From: Pseudomonas graminis
Lineage (GTDB): Bacteria > Pseudomonadota > Gammaproteobacteria > Pseudomonadales > Pseudomonadaceae
Direction of reading: 5' to 3'
DNA length: 64,000 nucleotides
Assembly (NCBI RefSeq): GCF_004364335.1
Contig: NZ_SOCR01000013.1
Coordinates: 116,649 to 180,648, forward strand
Shown: piece after piece, positions 9,400 through 17,843 of the stretch
Layout of the letters: every line of letters starts with the position of its first letter
How positions within the stretch are numbered: position 1 is the stretch's first letter
Position numbers and translations under genes: made by a program
The notes under the pieces: generated by a model
Told to the model about the DNA's origin: nothing
The model's database searches: none
Seen by the model: the letters and a program-made list of their open reading frames with translations, nothing else

Positions 9400-9780
9400 C
9401 TAGGCCGGCGCCAGGTGCATCGGCAGCCAGGGCCCGAGTTGCGCCTGATCAAGGGCCGCAAAGCGCTCGGCCGGCAATTGCGTGATCACTCGCCAGGATT
9501 GCAGCGAGGCACAGTTGAGGATGATGTCAGGCCGGATCTGCAACAGCGTTTCGGCATTGCGGCTGATGCACGCTTCACGCAGGTCCATGCAGTGACTGTG
9601 GATTTCGACCGTCACGTTCTGTTGCAGCGCCGCCAGGCGGATCAAGTTACACATCCGCGCGGCTTTCTCGATATCGCGGCTCGCCAGGTGGAATTCAAAC
9701 TGATTGCGCGGGGCCAGAATCTGCAGAATTTGCAGGCACAAGTTGCCGCCGCCAACGATGAGCAGTTTTTTGCGGTGCAT
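9400..9780 (-). CDS. N-terminal half of the interrupted dehydrogenase (Rossmann part)
   Basis: This 126-residue piece, ending at the amber codon, contains the nucleotide-binding GGGNLCLQIL motif but little of the catalytic domain. It has the only good ribosome-binding site (AAGGAG). Alone it is unlikely to be a working enzyme. Confidence 0.5.
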   Translation of the reverse strand: MHRKKLLIVGGGNLCLQILQILAPRNQFEFHLASRDIEKAARMCNLIRLAALQQNVTVEIHSHCMDLREACISRNAETLLQIRPDIILNCASLQSWRVITQLPAERFAALDQAQLGPWLPMHLAPA

Positions 9781-9824
9781 GGTGCTACTCCTTGAAATGC
9801 GTGAAGACCTTCTGATTACGACGA

Positions 9825-10556
9825 CTAGCGCGGGTAGGCGCCGTTATCCACTGCGATGACTTTTCCGGTCAGGTGACGGCTTTGCTCCGACAGCAGGAAC
9901 AGAATGACGTCGGCTACTCCGTCGGGCTCAATGGGTTCCTTGATGAGTTCCTGGCGCTCGTACTCTCGGCGTCGGTGCTCGGGAATACGGTCATGGATCG
10001 AGGTGTCGCGAATCAGCCCCGGGGACACGGCGTTCACCCTGACCCCGGGGCTGAAATTCCAGGCGTTGGATTTGGTCAGTCCGATCACGCCAGCCTTGGT
10101 GGCGCCGTACCACGCATCCATGCTGCCGACCTCCCCTGCCACCGAGGTGATGTTGACGATGCTGCGCAAGTAGCCGGTCGCCGGCTCCCGCCGTGCAAAG
10201 TCCCGGGACAGGTACGCCAGCGATTTGAGGTTGACCGCCCAGATCTCGTCCACCTCCGCGTCGGTGTAGTCGTACACACTTTTGCCGTGATAGATCCCCG
10301 CGTTGTTGACCAGCGCATACAGCGCCCGATGTTTGTGAAGGTCGTACAGATCGCCGATAAACGATTGATAAACGTGCGCCTGGGAGAAGTCCGCCAGGTG
10401 GGTTTCCAGTCGGTGCAGGGGCAGGCTTGCCTGAAGCGACTGCAGGCCCAGTCTGTCGCTGTCCGCCGCGATGACGTAGTAGCCCGCCTTGACGCAGGCA
10501 AGGGCGGTGGCCTTGCCGATGCCGTTGGCGGCGCCCGTGATAACGATTTTTCTCAT
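9825..10556 (-). CDS. Short-chain dehydrogenase/reductase (SDR)
   Basis: A 243-residue classical SDR. TGAANGIG (cofactor-binding, about residues 7-14) is followed by VNNAG, a catalytic Ser in NITSVAGEVGS, and the Tyr/Lys pair in WYGATKAG; VNAVSPGLI follows as expected. The frame is open further upstream, but the ATG at 10556 overlaps the sulfotransferase stop as ATGA and begins directly at the Rossmann strand (MRKIVITG), so it is the better start. The reaction would be NAD(P)H-dependent carbonyl/alcohol interconversion; the substrate is unknown and probably a cluster intermediate. Confidence 0.85.
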   Translation of the reverse strand: MRKIVITGAANGIGKATALACVKAGYYVIAADSDRLGLQSLQASLPLHRLETHLADFSQAHVYQSFIGDLYDLHKHRALYALVNNAGIYHGKSVYDYTDAEVDEIWAVNLKSLAYLSRDFARREPATGYLRSIVNITSVAGEVGSMDAWYGATKAGVIGLTKSNAWNFSPGVRVNAVSPGLIRDTSIHDRIPEHRRREYERQELIKEPIEPDGVADVILFLLSEQSRHLTGKVIAVDNGAYPR

Positions 10557-11290
10557 GGCTGTCCCTGCTCCGTGAACTGATTCATGCGCTCGTAGAAAGG
10601 TTGATGCAGCTGGTAATACGTCATCAGGTGGGGATTGGCGTGCAGAGGACGCGGGTCGAAGTCGGCGCTGCCCGGCATGATCGTCGTGCTGTTTTCGGCA
10701 TCCGTGTGCCAGCTGCGCCAGGCTTTCCATTGCTCGGGGCAACTCGCATTCCAGCTCAACGCTTCTGGCATGAAATCCATCTGCAGGTGGTCGCAAAGCC
10801 TGCGCAGCGTGGTTTCCGGTCGGCTGGCCAGATCCTCTGCGTTGATCACGTGAGGGGTTTTGCCGGTCAGCCGTCTGACCTCGCAGAAGAGGTCGTACAG
10901 CGCTTGGTGACCGATCGCGTGCGCCGGCATCTGCGGGAAGATGGCGTGATGGGACAGGATCGCCCGGGCGGGGTCGCGAATGATGAAGACGTTCTGTTGC
11001 TCCTCGAGAAACGCGGCGTCGTCCTTCAACGGGGTGAGGCAGTGATAAGCCATATCCTTGTGGAAAACATGAGCGCGCTGGCGGGCGTCGCGCAACAGCG
11101 CCTTGATCGCTTCATAGTCACGGGGCACGCCGCAGTTGAGGTCCCCATGGGGAATGGCGGACTGTTCGTCGAAGGCCATGTGCGAAAACGGCTCGTGAAA
11201 AACCTCGAAGTCACCGCGCTCGATGAATACCCTTTCGAGGATCGTTGATCGCGAGCGCGGGTGGGCCCAGAGGCCAATCATGCGGTTCAT
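10553..11290 (-). CDS. PAPS-dependent sulfotransferase
   Basis: A 245-residue cytosolic-type sulfotransferase. The 5'-phosphosulfate loop is AHPRSRSTILER (residues 9-20). The 3'-phosphate-binding segment is VFIIRDPARAILSHH (101-115), with R105 and S113 in the expected places. FHEPFSH after the first helix matches a bacterial subgroup whose members begin LWAxPRSxST. It would move sulfate from PAPS to a hydroxyl or amine of a small molecule. Start ATG 11290 overlaps the transaldolase stop (ATGA) and its own stop overlaps the SDR start (ATGA). The APS kinase two genes downstream is the natural donor supplier. Confidence 0.8.
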   Translation of the reverse strand: MNRMIGLWAHPRSRSTILERVFIERGDFEVFHEPFSHMAFDEQSAIPHGDLNCGVPRDYEAIKALLRDARQRAHVFHKDMAYHCLTPLKDDAAFLEEQQNVFIIRDPARAILSHHAIFPQMPAHAIGHQALYDLFCEVRRLTGKTPHVINAEDLASRPETTLRRLCDHLQMDFMPEALSWNASCPEQWKAWRSWHTDAENSTTIMPGSADFDPRPLHANPHLMTYYQLHQPFYERMNQFTEQGQP

Positions 11291-12513
11291 GCCCGCCCCT
11301 CCAGGGTCGTCTGGCGACGCGCAGTGCGAGGCGTGAAACCCGGCGGATCAAGGGTGTCGGCGATGAACCCGTGCAGGCGCTCCACGCCTAGGCGCACGTC
11401 ATTGCCTGCGGTCAGGAATGCCGGATGACGGGCGTATTCGTCCGGTGTCAGGCCGCCCTCAAAGTAGGCCTGGTTGAAATAAGGGATGGCCAGAAGGCGG
11501 TCGAGGACTTTGCCGGGAATCTGCACCCAATCCGTCGCCGGTGCGATGCTGCGACCGGCCTGCTGGCGACGTACAAGGAATTCGATGAGCCGGGGCGTCA
11601 GCGTGTACAGCGTGGTGTCGGCGCCGGTGCGCTGCAGGTGCCAGCAATGCTCGCGACCGCGCGCGTCAGCGTCGATCTTGATGCTGCACAGCAACAGTTG
11701 CGCCGGTGTCTCGCGCCGTCGCATCAGGGCCTGCATCGCCTGATAGACCGCAAGCTCGGCCCAGCGCTTATCCGTGGCACTGAGGTGAATGCGACTGGCC
11801 CGCGCCTGCCGCTCAAATTCCGGTGCCGCACCCAGCCGGCCGATCATGAAGCTGACCACGTAACGCGCCCGCTCCGTGTTCACGCCATTGGCGAGCGCCC
11901 GCCGGCGCCCGGCGTGAATGGCCTTGAGGCAGGCATCCAGCTGGGAGACGGTAAAACAGAAGGTGTTATTGATCGAGCAGCCCCGGGCCACCAGTTGCTC
12001 GATGGCGCGATAGCCCTGGGCGCTGCCCGGAATCTTGATCATGATGTTTGGCGCCAGCGCGGCCAGTTCCAGCCCCCGGGCAACCAGTGCGTCCTGATTC
12101 ATCCAGTGCCCGCCCTCGATCTGTGCGGACAGCCAGCCCGCCTGCTGCTTCGTTTGCCGGAACAAGGGGAGCAGCGGCTGTGCGCTGTCGATGATGAGTT
12201 GGTTGTAGAGCTGTCGAAAGCGAGCGTCCGTCGGCATCGACGCCGGCAATGTGTAGAGAAAGTCCCGGTAATGGGCCGCATGGCTCAGGACCGCGTGACT
12301 GATCAGTGCCGGGTTGGTAGTGGCGCCGCTGACGCTGGCCTCCGAGCGACCCGGTTCAGTGGGCAATAATCCGGTAATAAGCTCGCGCATCTCCGGATAG
12401 GCCCGCAGCAATTTGTCCTGGCACTCTTTATATACAGTGGGTGATGAATCGAACCAGACTTCCGAATCGGAGTTATTACATTTTAAAGTTTGAACGAAGC
12501 CCGAAGCATCCAT
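11287..12513 (-). CDS. Transaldolase-family protein, first gene of the cluster
   Basis: A 408-residue transaldolase. The segment GATTNPALI (about residues 63-71) corresponds to the family's first signature. The Schiff-base lysine lies in NIMIKIPGS (K160 counted from this start) and is followed by the expected INNTFCFTVSQL strand. It would transfer a dihydroxyacetone unit between sugar-like aldehydes. Relatives occur in the pentose phosphate pathway, but the context here points to a specialised use. The frame is open 10 codons further upstream; I choose ATG 12513 because AAGGAAGGG lies just upstream. A long promoter region precedes it, so it is the likely first gene of the operon. Confidence 0.8.
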   Translation of the reverse strand: MDASGFVQTLKCNNSDSEVWFDSSPTVYKECQDKLLRAYPEMRELITGLLPTEPGRSEASVSGATTNPALISHAVLSHAAHYRDFLYTLPASMPTDARFRQLYNQLIIDSAQPLLPLFRQTKQQAGWLSAQIEGGHWMNQDALVARGLELAALAPNIMIKIPGSAQGYRAIEQLVARGCSINNTFCFTVSQLDACLKAIHAGRRRALANGVNTERARYVVSFMIGRLGAAPEFERQARASRIHLSATDKRWAELAVYQAMQALMRRRETPAQLLLCSIKIDADARGREHCWHLQRTGADTTLYTLTPRLIEFLVRRQQAGRSIAPATDWVQIPGKVLDRLLAIPYFNQAYFEGGLTPDEYARHPAFLTAGNDVRLGVERLHGFIADTLDPPGFTPRTARRQTTLEGRA

Positions 12514-12626
12514 GGAAATGCCCTTCCTTTTCGGTTGATTCACTAAACTTCAAGGCCCCGGGCAAGCACGGGCAAAATGCCAGCTTTTTCAAACTGATAG
12601 TCAGGTATCTGAGCCTTGGAGGCATT

Positions 12627-12655
12627 AAGATGGATCCGATCAGATGCCCTGTCAA
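12627..12655 (-). promoter_or_regulatory. Candidate sigma-70 promoter of the transaldolase operon
   Basis: On the minus strand, a perfect -35 TTGACA is followed after 17 bp by CATCTT, a weak -10. It lies about 115 bp ahead of the start codon. The poor -10 would suit an activated promoter. Confidence 0.35.
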
Positions 12656-12685
12656 ATGCAATTAGCCGGATTTTTGATGCCGAAT

Positions 12686-12714
12686 AGGAATAAAAAAAGC
12701 ACTCATTTATTCCT
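12686..12714. promoter_or_regulatory. Perfect 9-bp inverted repeat, possible activator site
   Basis: AGGAATAAA (12686-12694) and TTTATTCCT (12706-12714) are exact inverted copies separated by 11 bp. The centre lies about 45 bp upstream of the candidate -35 element, a typical place for an activator dimer. Confidence 0.4.
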
Positions 12715-13063
12715 GATACGTAGCGAGACGGGTGTGCGACTTTGTGCCTCAATTTGAAGGAATTCAAACGAATGAAGTAACGTCCAATTCATATAACGAC
12801 GAAGAAGTGTTAAATATCAGACAGCCACTACTCACCCCGTTCCACCCCCTTTTGAAAATCAAAACAACTTATTAACTCGCCAGTTAGTTATAAGCATATT
12901 GCAAAGGTGTAATACGTAAGGTGTGGCCCGGGCGCGGAGTCGCTGCGGTTCCCTCACCGGGCGCAGCGCACGTGCCCCTCGACGACGGTCAGTCATTGGG
13001 TTATGAAGGCGCAGGGCGGTTACTGCACCGCGCCAGTCAAAAAAACAACCAAGAGACCTGACC

Positions 13064-13606
13064 GTGAGCAAACCTTCCGATACCGAACGCTACAGCTACA
13101 AAGCCCGCTGGTTTCACTGGGTGATGGCGATCCTGATCGTGCTTGCCTATGCGCTGATACTCAGCCGTACCCAACTGGCCCGTGGCAGCGACGCGCGCAC
13201 TTTCGTCGTGCAAACGCATTTCTGGGTCGGCATCGTCGTGCTGGTCATGGCGTTTTTCCGCGTCGCCGAGCGCCACCGCCACACACCGCCGGGCATCACC
13301 CCGCCCCTGGAAGGCGTATTGCGCCTGGCTGCCACGCTGTCCCATTACGCGCTGTACGCTTTTCTGTTCGCCCAACCCCTGCTGGGTCTGTTCACAGTGC
13401 TGCTGGAGCGCGGTGCCCTGCCCATCCCTCTGACGTCCCTGAGCATCCCCGCGCCGTTCGATATGTCCAAGGACACCGCCGAAACGCTGGAGCACTACCA
13501 CGTGTTGTTGGGCACGATTTTCTATTACGTCATCGGGCTGCACGTCATTGCGGCGATCTGGCACCACTTCGTGCGCAAGGACAATACTGTCAAACGGATG
13601 GTGTAA
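13064..13606 (+). CDS. Cytochrome b561
   Basis: A 180-residue di-haem membrane protein with four hydrophobic segments. Conserved haem-ligand histidines are visible in ARWFHWVMA (first helix), QTHFWVG (second) and LHVIAAIWHH (fourth). The family moves electrons between ubiquinol, superoxide and other partners in the inner membrane. The start is GTG at 13064, with AGAGACC upstream; no ATG fits ahead of the first helix. It converges on the efflux-adaptor gene with 56 bp between. The family's partner periplasmic proteins are not present here. Confidence 0.9.
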   Translation: MSKPSDTERYSYKARWFHWVMAILIVLAYALILSRTQLARGSDARTFVVQTHFWVGIVVLVMAFFRVAERHRHTPPGITPPLEGVLRLAATLSHYALYAFLFAQPLLGLFTVLLERGALPIPLTSLSIPAPFDMSKDTAETLEHYHVLLGTIFYYVIGLHVIAAIWHHFVRKDNTVKRMV

Positions 13607-13662
13607 GCGATTGCTTGCACGGCGCCCCCGTCATCGGCAACAGGGGCCGGCAGTGGATCGGC

Positions 13663-14901
13663 TCAGCGCCGATCAGCTGAGTCCACCCTTCCATCCACCG
13701 GGTCCGGCGGCACGGCGCCGTCCTGGCTGGTATCGATGCTGACCACCACCGACATCCCCGGGCGCAGGCGGTCCACGTCGTGCTGGTCGTCGTCGATGGT
13801 GATGCGCACTGGAATACGCTGGGCGATCTTGACGAAGTTGCCGGTGGCGTTATCGGCAGGCAACAAGCTGAACTCGGATCCCGCCGCCGGCGAGATACGC
13901 TGCACCCGGCCGCGCATCTTCAGGTTTTCCAGCGCGTCGACGGTGAAACTCACCGGCTGGCCCAGGCGCACGTTGGCCATCTGGGTTTCTTTCATGTTGG
14001 CGATGATCCAGCGCGGGCGTGGCACCAGCGCCATCAACTGTGCGCCGGAATTGACGTACGCCCCCAGGCGCACCCCGATCTGCCCCAGCTGACCGTCCCG
14101 AGGCGCGGTGATGCGCGTATTGGTCAGATCGATCCGCGCCAGCTCAATGGCCGCCTCGGCATTCTTCACCGACGCTTCCAGCGAGCCGCGATTGACGATC
14201 ACCGTCTGCAGGTCCTGGCGGGAAATCTCCAGCGCCGCCTTGGCCTCGGCCAGCGCCGCCTTCGCTTGCGCATCTGCGGCGCGGGTCACGTCGAATTCGC
14301 TTTTCGACACCGAGCCATCCGTCACCAGTGCCTGACCGCGGCGAAGGTCGGCAGCGGCCTTGTCACTCTGCGCCTGGGCATTCGCAATAGCGGCCTGCCG
14401 CTGGGCGATAGTGGCTTCGGCGCTGCGCCGCTGTTGCAGATTATTGGCCAGCGCAGCCTTCTGGACGCCCAATTGCGCAATGCCCTGATCAAGATGCTGC
14501 TGGTAGATCCGGTCGTCGAGGCGCACCAGCAGATCGCCCTGCTTGACCCACTGAAAATCCTGCACCGGCACTTCGTAGACGTAGCCACTCAATTGCGGGC
14601 CAATGAGTGTGGTCTGCCCGCGAATCAGGGCGTTTTCCGTGCTTTCGATCGGGCTGCTGAACGGCGGCAACTGCCATGCATAGAGCACGATGAGAACACC
14701 CGCCAGGGCAATGCCGCCGAACAGAATCGATGACACCAGGCGTATGCGCGCCGAACGCGGTTGCGTGGTCGCCGGCATCACCGCCGGCGCGGGCGCTGCG
14801 TTGCTCGGCTGTGACGGCGCAGAGCTGGCCGCTGCACTGCCAGAAGAGCTGCCTGAAGAGCTATCTGGAGAGTTGTCGGAAGGTTTGACGGGGTCTGTCA
14901 T
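13663..14901 (-). CDS. EmrA/HlyD-type membrane fusion protein of an efflux pump
   Basis: A 412-residue periplasmic adaptor. A Ser/Pro/Ala-rich cytoplasmic N-tail (about 50 residues) is followed by one transmembrane helix (LVSSILFGGIALAGVLIVLY), a split lipoyl domain (STENALIRGQTTLIGPQLSG and ARIDLTNTRITAPRDGQLGQ), a long Ala/Gln-rich coiled-coil hairpin and a beta-barrel domain. It would link the adjacent MFS pump to an outer-membrane channel; no TolC gene is present here. The ATG at 14901 overlaps the MFS stop as ATGA, which decides the start over an upstream in-frame ATG. Substrate unknown. Confidence 0.88.
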   Translation of the reverse strand: MTDPVKPSDNSPDSSSGSSSGSAAASSAPSQPSNAAPAPAVMPATTQPRSARIRLVSSILFGGIALAGVLIVLYAWQLPPFSSPIESTENALIRGQTTLIGPQLSGYVYEVPVQDFQWVKQGDLLVRLDDRIYQQHLDQGIAQLGVQKAALANNLQQRRSAEATIAQRQAAIANAQAQSDKAAADLRRGQALVTDGSVSKSEFDVTRAADAQAKAALAEAKAALEISRQDLQTVIVNRGSLEASVKNAEAAIELARIDLTNTRITAPRDGQLGQIGVRLGAYVNSGAQLMALVPRPRWIIANMKETQMANVRLGQPVSFTVDALENLKMRGRVQRISPAAGSEFSLLPADNATGNFVKIAQRIPVRITIDDDQHDVDRLRPGMSVVVSIDTSQDGAVPPDPVDGRVDSADRR

Positions 14902-16577
14902 GAAGGTTGAGCGCCAGAAGGTGTTAAGGGAGATGCCGCAGGTGTCGCCGGCGTAAACGGCGCGACCGGCTCGGTGGTGATCCACAGCCAGGTGGCGCGG
15001 CTGGTGATCCAGATCATGGTCAGCACCGCGATGACTGCGATCAGCATGAATACGTCGTTATAGGCCAGCGTGTTGGCTTCGCGGGTGGCGGCCGTCGCCA
15101 GCGAGCGAATACCCAGACTGGTACGCGCCGCCGGGTCGGCGATGGCGGAAATATACGCACCGCTCGCGCTTTGCAGGCGCGACTGCACCTGAGCGTCGAT
15201 CAGCGTGACGTGCTCGACGATGTGCGCGGAATGGAATTTCTCGCGCCAGACCTGAAAGGTGCCCAGCAACGCCGAGCCGATCAGGCTGCCGACGTTCTGG
15301 GTGATCCCGAACATCACCGAAAAACTGACCATGTTGCGCGGGTTGCTGATGACCCCGCTGATGCCCAGCACCAGGGTCGGTCCCAAGAAGAAGGTGCCAC
15401 CGAACGCCAGTAAAAACTGGCTGAAATACATCTGCGGGCCACGGGTCAGGCTGGTGGAAAAGCTGTCCATGCTTGAACCGATCGCCATCAGGGCCAGCGA
15501 GATAATCAAAGGCTTGAACAGGTGCTGAGGATCGATCGTCAGCGCGCTGACCGCAAGGCCCGCGACGCTGCCCAGCAGCATGAACATATAAAGCGTGTGC
15601 AACTGCTCGGTGCCCTGATTCAGGCCTTGAAGAAAACCGACCGCGCCGGTGGATTGCTCTGACAGCACGATGCGCGTCAGCAGCACGCCGAAGGCAAAGC
15701 GGATCATCCGGCCACTGCCCAGCCAGCGGGTGATCAATAGCGGGCGGGTGCGGTTGTGCTCGATGCACAGCCCGGCCAGGATCAGCACGATGGACGACGC
15801 CAGGGCAATGCCGATCCACGGCTCTTCAAGCCACCATTCGATCCGCCCCAGCGACAACGCCGCACACAATGCTGCAAAGCCTGACGCGAGCAGGGCGAAG
15901 GTCAGGAAGTCGAGTTTTTCGAAGGCCTTGAAGCGATCGCCCGGCGGCAATTTGAGAATCAGCACACAACCCAGCGACAGCAGGCACATGCCCAGTTCGA
16001 AGAGGTAAAGCCCGCGCCACTCGGCAATCTGCAGCAGGTCTTCGGAAACCAGCCGCGCCAGCGGTGTCGCCAGCTGCGCGGTGCCGAGGCCCAACACCAG
16101 CGCTTTCATCCGCCACTTCTGCGGGAAGGCCTGAATCATGTAGTACAGGCCCAGCGAACTCAGTGCCGCGCCGACCATGCCGTGGGCGGCACGGACGGCA
16201 ATGGCCGATTCAATGTCGTTGACGAACAGGTGCGCGAAGGTGACCAACGCGTACAGCACCAGAAACACTTCGGTGAAAGCGCGCAGACCGAATTGCTGGC
16301 GAAACTTCACCAGCAGCAGGTTCATCGAAACGTTGGTCATGACGTAAGCAGCAGGCAGCCAGGCGATCTCGGCCTGGGTGGCGCCCAGGGAGCCTTGCAG
16401 GTATTGAAGGTTGGCGACCACCAGCGCGTTGCCCAGCCCGCCGGTCAACGCCACGATCACCCCGACGATGGCATAGGCCCAGCGCTTGGGCGTCGCGTGC
16501 AGGGGCGTCGACGGCGACCCCGGCAGCGTCGGTCGCTCGTGGGGGGCCCAGTCGTGGGGTCTGTACTTGTCGTTCAT
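14898..16577 (-). CDS. MFS transporter, DHA2 (EmrB-like) family
   Basis: A 559-residue proton-driven exporter with about 14 hydrophobic segments. The first helix reads AIVGVIVALTGGLGNALVVA and is followed by AEIAWLPAAYVMTN, the DHA2-type motif after helix 1. The N-terminus is charged and hydrophilic and the C-tail is Pro/Thr/Ser-rich. It forms an ATGA-coupled pair with the adaptor gene downstream, so the two make one drug or metabolite efflux system. No regulator gene adjoins it. It ends the gap after the xdhC gene on the same strand, 93 bp away, and may be cotranscribed with it. Confidence 0.88.
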   Translation of the reverse strand: MNDKYRPHDWAPHERPTLPGSPSTPLHATPKRWAYAIVGVIVALTGGLGNALVVANLQYLQGSLGATQAEIAWLPAAYVMTNVSMNLLLVKFRQQFGLRAFTEVFLVLYALVTFAHLFVNDIESAIAVRAAHGMVGAALSSLGLYYMIQAFPQKWRMKALVLGLGTAQLATPLARLVSEDLLQIAEWRGLYLFELGMCLLSLGCVLILKLPPGDRFKAFEKLDFLTFALLASGFAALCAALSLGRIEWWLEEPWIGIALASSIVLILAGLCIEHNRTRPLLITRWLGSGRMIRFAFGVLLTRIVLSEQSTGAVGFLQGLNQGTEQLHTLYMFMLLGSVAGLAVSALTIDPQHLFKPLIISLALMAIGSSMDSFSTSLTRGPQMYFSQFLLAFGGTFFLGPTLVLGISGVISNPRNMVSFSVMFGITQNVGSLIGSALLGTFQVWREKFHSAHIVEHVTLIDAQVQSRLQSASGAYISAIADPAARTSLGIRSLATAATREANTLAYNDVFMLIAVIAVLTMIWITSRATWLWITTEPVAPFTPATPAASPLTPSGAQPS

Positions 16578-16670
16578 TGAGCGGACCTGATGAATGCCGT
16601 GCCGATGTCACTGAAAAACGATGGGGCGGCACGTGCAAGAGCCGCTCCCGTCAAAGCGGGCTGATCATTC

Positions 16671-17843
16671 TCAGCTGATCATTCTCAGCTCTCGCGCGTG
16701 TTCGAGGGTGACATTCACCGCGTGAATACTCGCTTGCCGGTGTTTGAGCATCCCGCCGCTGCGGCCGTTGAACACCGCGTTGATCTCCGAAAGGATCGAC
16801 AGCGCCACACTGTGCGGCGCGTCGCCGCCCAGGTCCAGACCCACCGGGTAATGCAGGCTGGCCTGCGCTGCGGCTTCACGCACCTGCTCCGGCAGTTCGT
16901 CGAGCAGACGCTCGGTGCGGCTGCGCGGCCCAAGCTGGCCAATGTAGCGCGGTGTGGATTCGAGGACCTGCCCCAGCCAGTGACGATCCTGACTCAGGCT
17001 GTGGGTCATCACCACCACGGCGGCGTCGGCAACCATCCCGTGCAGTTCGGGCATTGGCAGCAGCGGCGCGGACAGCACCTGATCAGCCTCCGGAAAACGC
17101 TGGGGCCGGGCGAAGTGCGAGCGCGCATCAATCACCGTGATGTGCCAGCCCTGGAGCCGCGCCATGCTGACCAGCGGCATCGCGTCATGCCCGGCACCGA
17201 AGACCACCAACCGGCGCGGCGCGGCGATGTATTCGAGCAGCACTTCAACGGCGCCGTCCGCGCTGTCGTAGGTGCGTGTGGCCGAGCGGCGGGCGTCGAG
17301 CACCGTTTTGAGGTCCTCGGCCACGGCCGTCGCCAGCCAGCGTTCGCGCATTTCATTCTGCACCTGCCCGGATGAACGGATCGCCACCCGCTCGCCCAGC
17401 GCCGTGTGGCGTTCGCTTTGGGTACCGATCACCGTCGCCAGCGCAGCGCCGATACCGCTGGCCTTGACCTCGCGCAACACGTCGACCACCAGACTCGCCG
17501 CCTGCGGATCTATCCGTTCGAAGAGAATATGCACCGTGCCGTTGCAGCCCAGACCGAAGCTGAGTTCGGCGTCTTCGAGTTCGTCATCGTCCTCGCCGGT
17601 GCTGTACGTACGCAGGGACGGCTTGCCATTGGCGGTCAGCCACCAGGCCTTTTTGCTGACGTCGCTTTCCAGGCAGCCGCCGCTGACGGTGCCGGTCGCT
17701 TCGCCCATCGGTGCGATAAGCATCCGCGCACCGGGGCGACGGTAAGCCGAGCCCTCGACCTTGACCACCGTGGCGATCACCACTTCCTGCTGCCCGGTCT
17801 GCGCCTCATCGAGCGCCCCCAGCAGACTGGATAGATCATTCAT
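16671..17843 (-). CDS. XdhC/CoxI-family protein
   Basis: A 390-residue XdhC-type protein. The N-terminal XdhC/CoxI domain (ATVVKVEGSAYRRPGARML, then GTVSGGCLESDV) is followed by a C-terminal Rossmann domain (RLVVFGAGHDAMPLVSMA, about residues 205-225). Family members insert or sulfurate the molybdenum cofactor of xanthine-dehydrogenase-type enzymes. No molybdoenzyme gene is in the window, so its partner is elsewhere. Start: ATG 17843 (MNDLSSLLG) rather than the ATG eight codons upstream, because GGGGA lies in front of it. A 14-bp tandem duplication (16660-16687) covers the last codons and the stop. Confidence 0.85.
   Translation of the reverse strand: MNDLSSLLGALDEAQTGQQEVVIATVVKVEGSAYRRPGARMLIAPMGEATGTVSGGCLESDVSKKAWWLTANGKPSLRTYSTGEDDDELEDAELSFGLGCNGTVHILFERIDPQAASLVVDVLREVKASGIGAALATVIGTQSERHTALGERVAIRSSGQVQNEMRERWLATAVAEDLKTVLDARRSATRTYDSADGAVEVLLEYIAAPRRLVVFGAGHDAMPLVSMARLQGWHITVIDARSHFARPQRFPEADQVLSAPLLPMPELHGMVADAAVVVMTHSLSQDRHWLGQVLESTPRYIGQLGPRSRTERLLDELPEQVREAAAQASLHYPVGLDLGGDAPHSVALSILSEINAVFNGRSGGMLKHRQASIHAVNVTLEHARELRMIS

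Larger units (their letters stand above)
8575..9780 (-). pseudogene. Saccharopine-dehydrogenase-like oxidoreductase split by an in-frame amber codon
   Basis: Two consecutive open frames lie in the same reading frame, separated only by a TAG at 9402-9400 (…LAPA-stop-ALMRAVK…). Together they would make a protein of about 400 residues. It has an N-terminal NAD(P)-binding Rossmann start (KKLLIVGGGNLCLQIL), the motif RPDIILNCAS typical of the saccharopine/carboxynorspermidine dehydrogenase class, and then INAAFPDAVNPIL and a long catalytic C-terminal part. No frameshift is needed; one base substitution (for example TAG from TAC or TAT) would restore it. This may be a recent nonsense mutation, an assembly error or readthrough. 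Start ATG 9780 has AAGGAG 8 bp upstream. Both halves keep family-like sequence without further decay, so the lesion looks recent. Confidence 0.75.
12514..13063. other. Control region upstream of the transaldolase operon
   Basis: About 550 bp between the divergent transaldolase and cytochrome b561 genes. The part 12540-12900 is clearly richer in A and T than the flanking genes. It carries a candidate promoter and an inverted repeat (listed separately). No convincing gene was found in it; the open frame 12543-12767 (minus) starts with TTG without a ribosome-binding site. Confidence 0.5.

Noticed and set aside
8605..9795. 396-residue open frame on the plus strand across the dehydrogenase locus
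   Set aside because: It is the antisense shadow of a GC-rich gene; no family motifs, His/Arg/Gln-rich composition, and no ribosome-binding site.
12543..12767. 74-residue minus-strand frame upstream of the transaldolase
   Set aside because: TTG start without a ribosome-binding site, overlaps the promoter and inverted repeat, no recognisable features.
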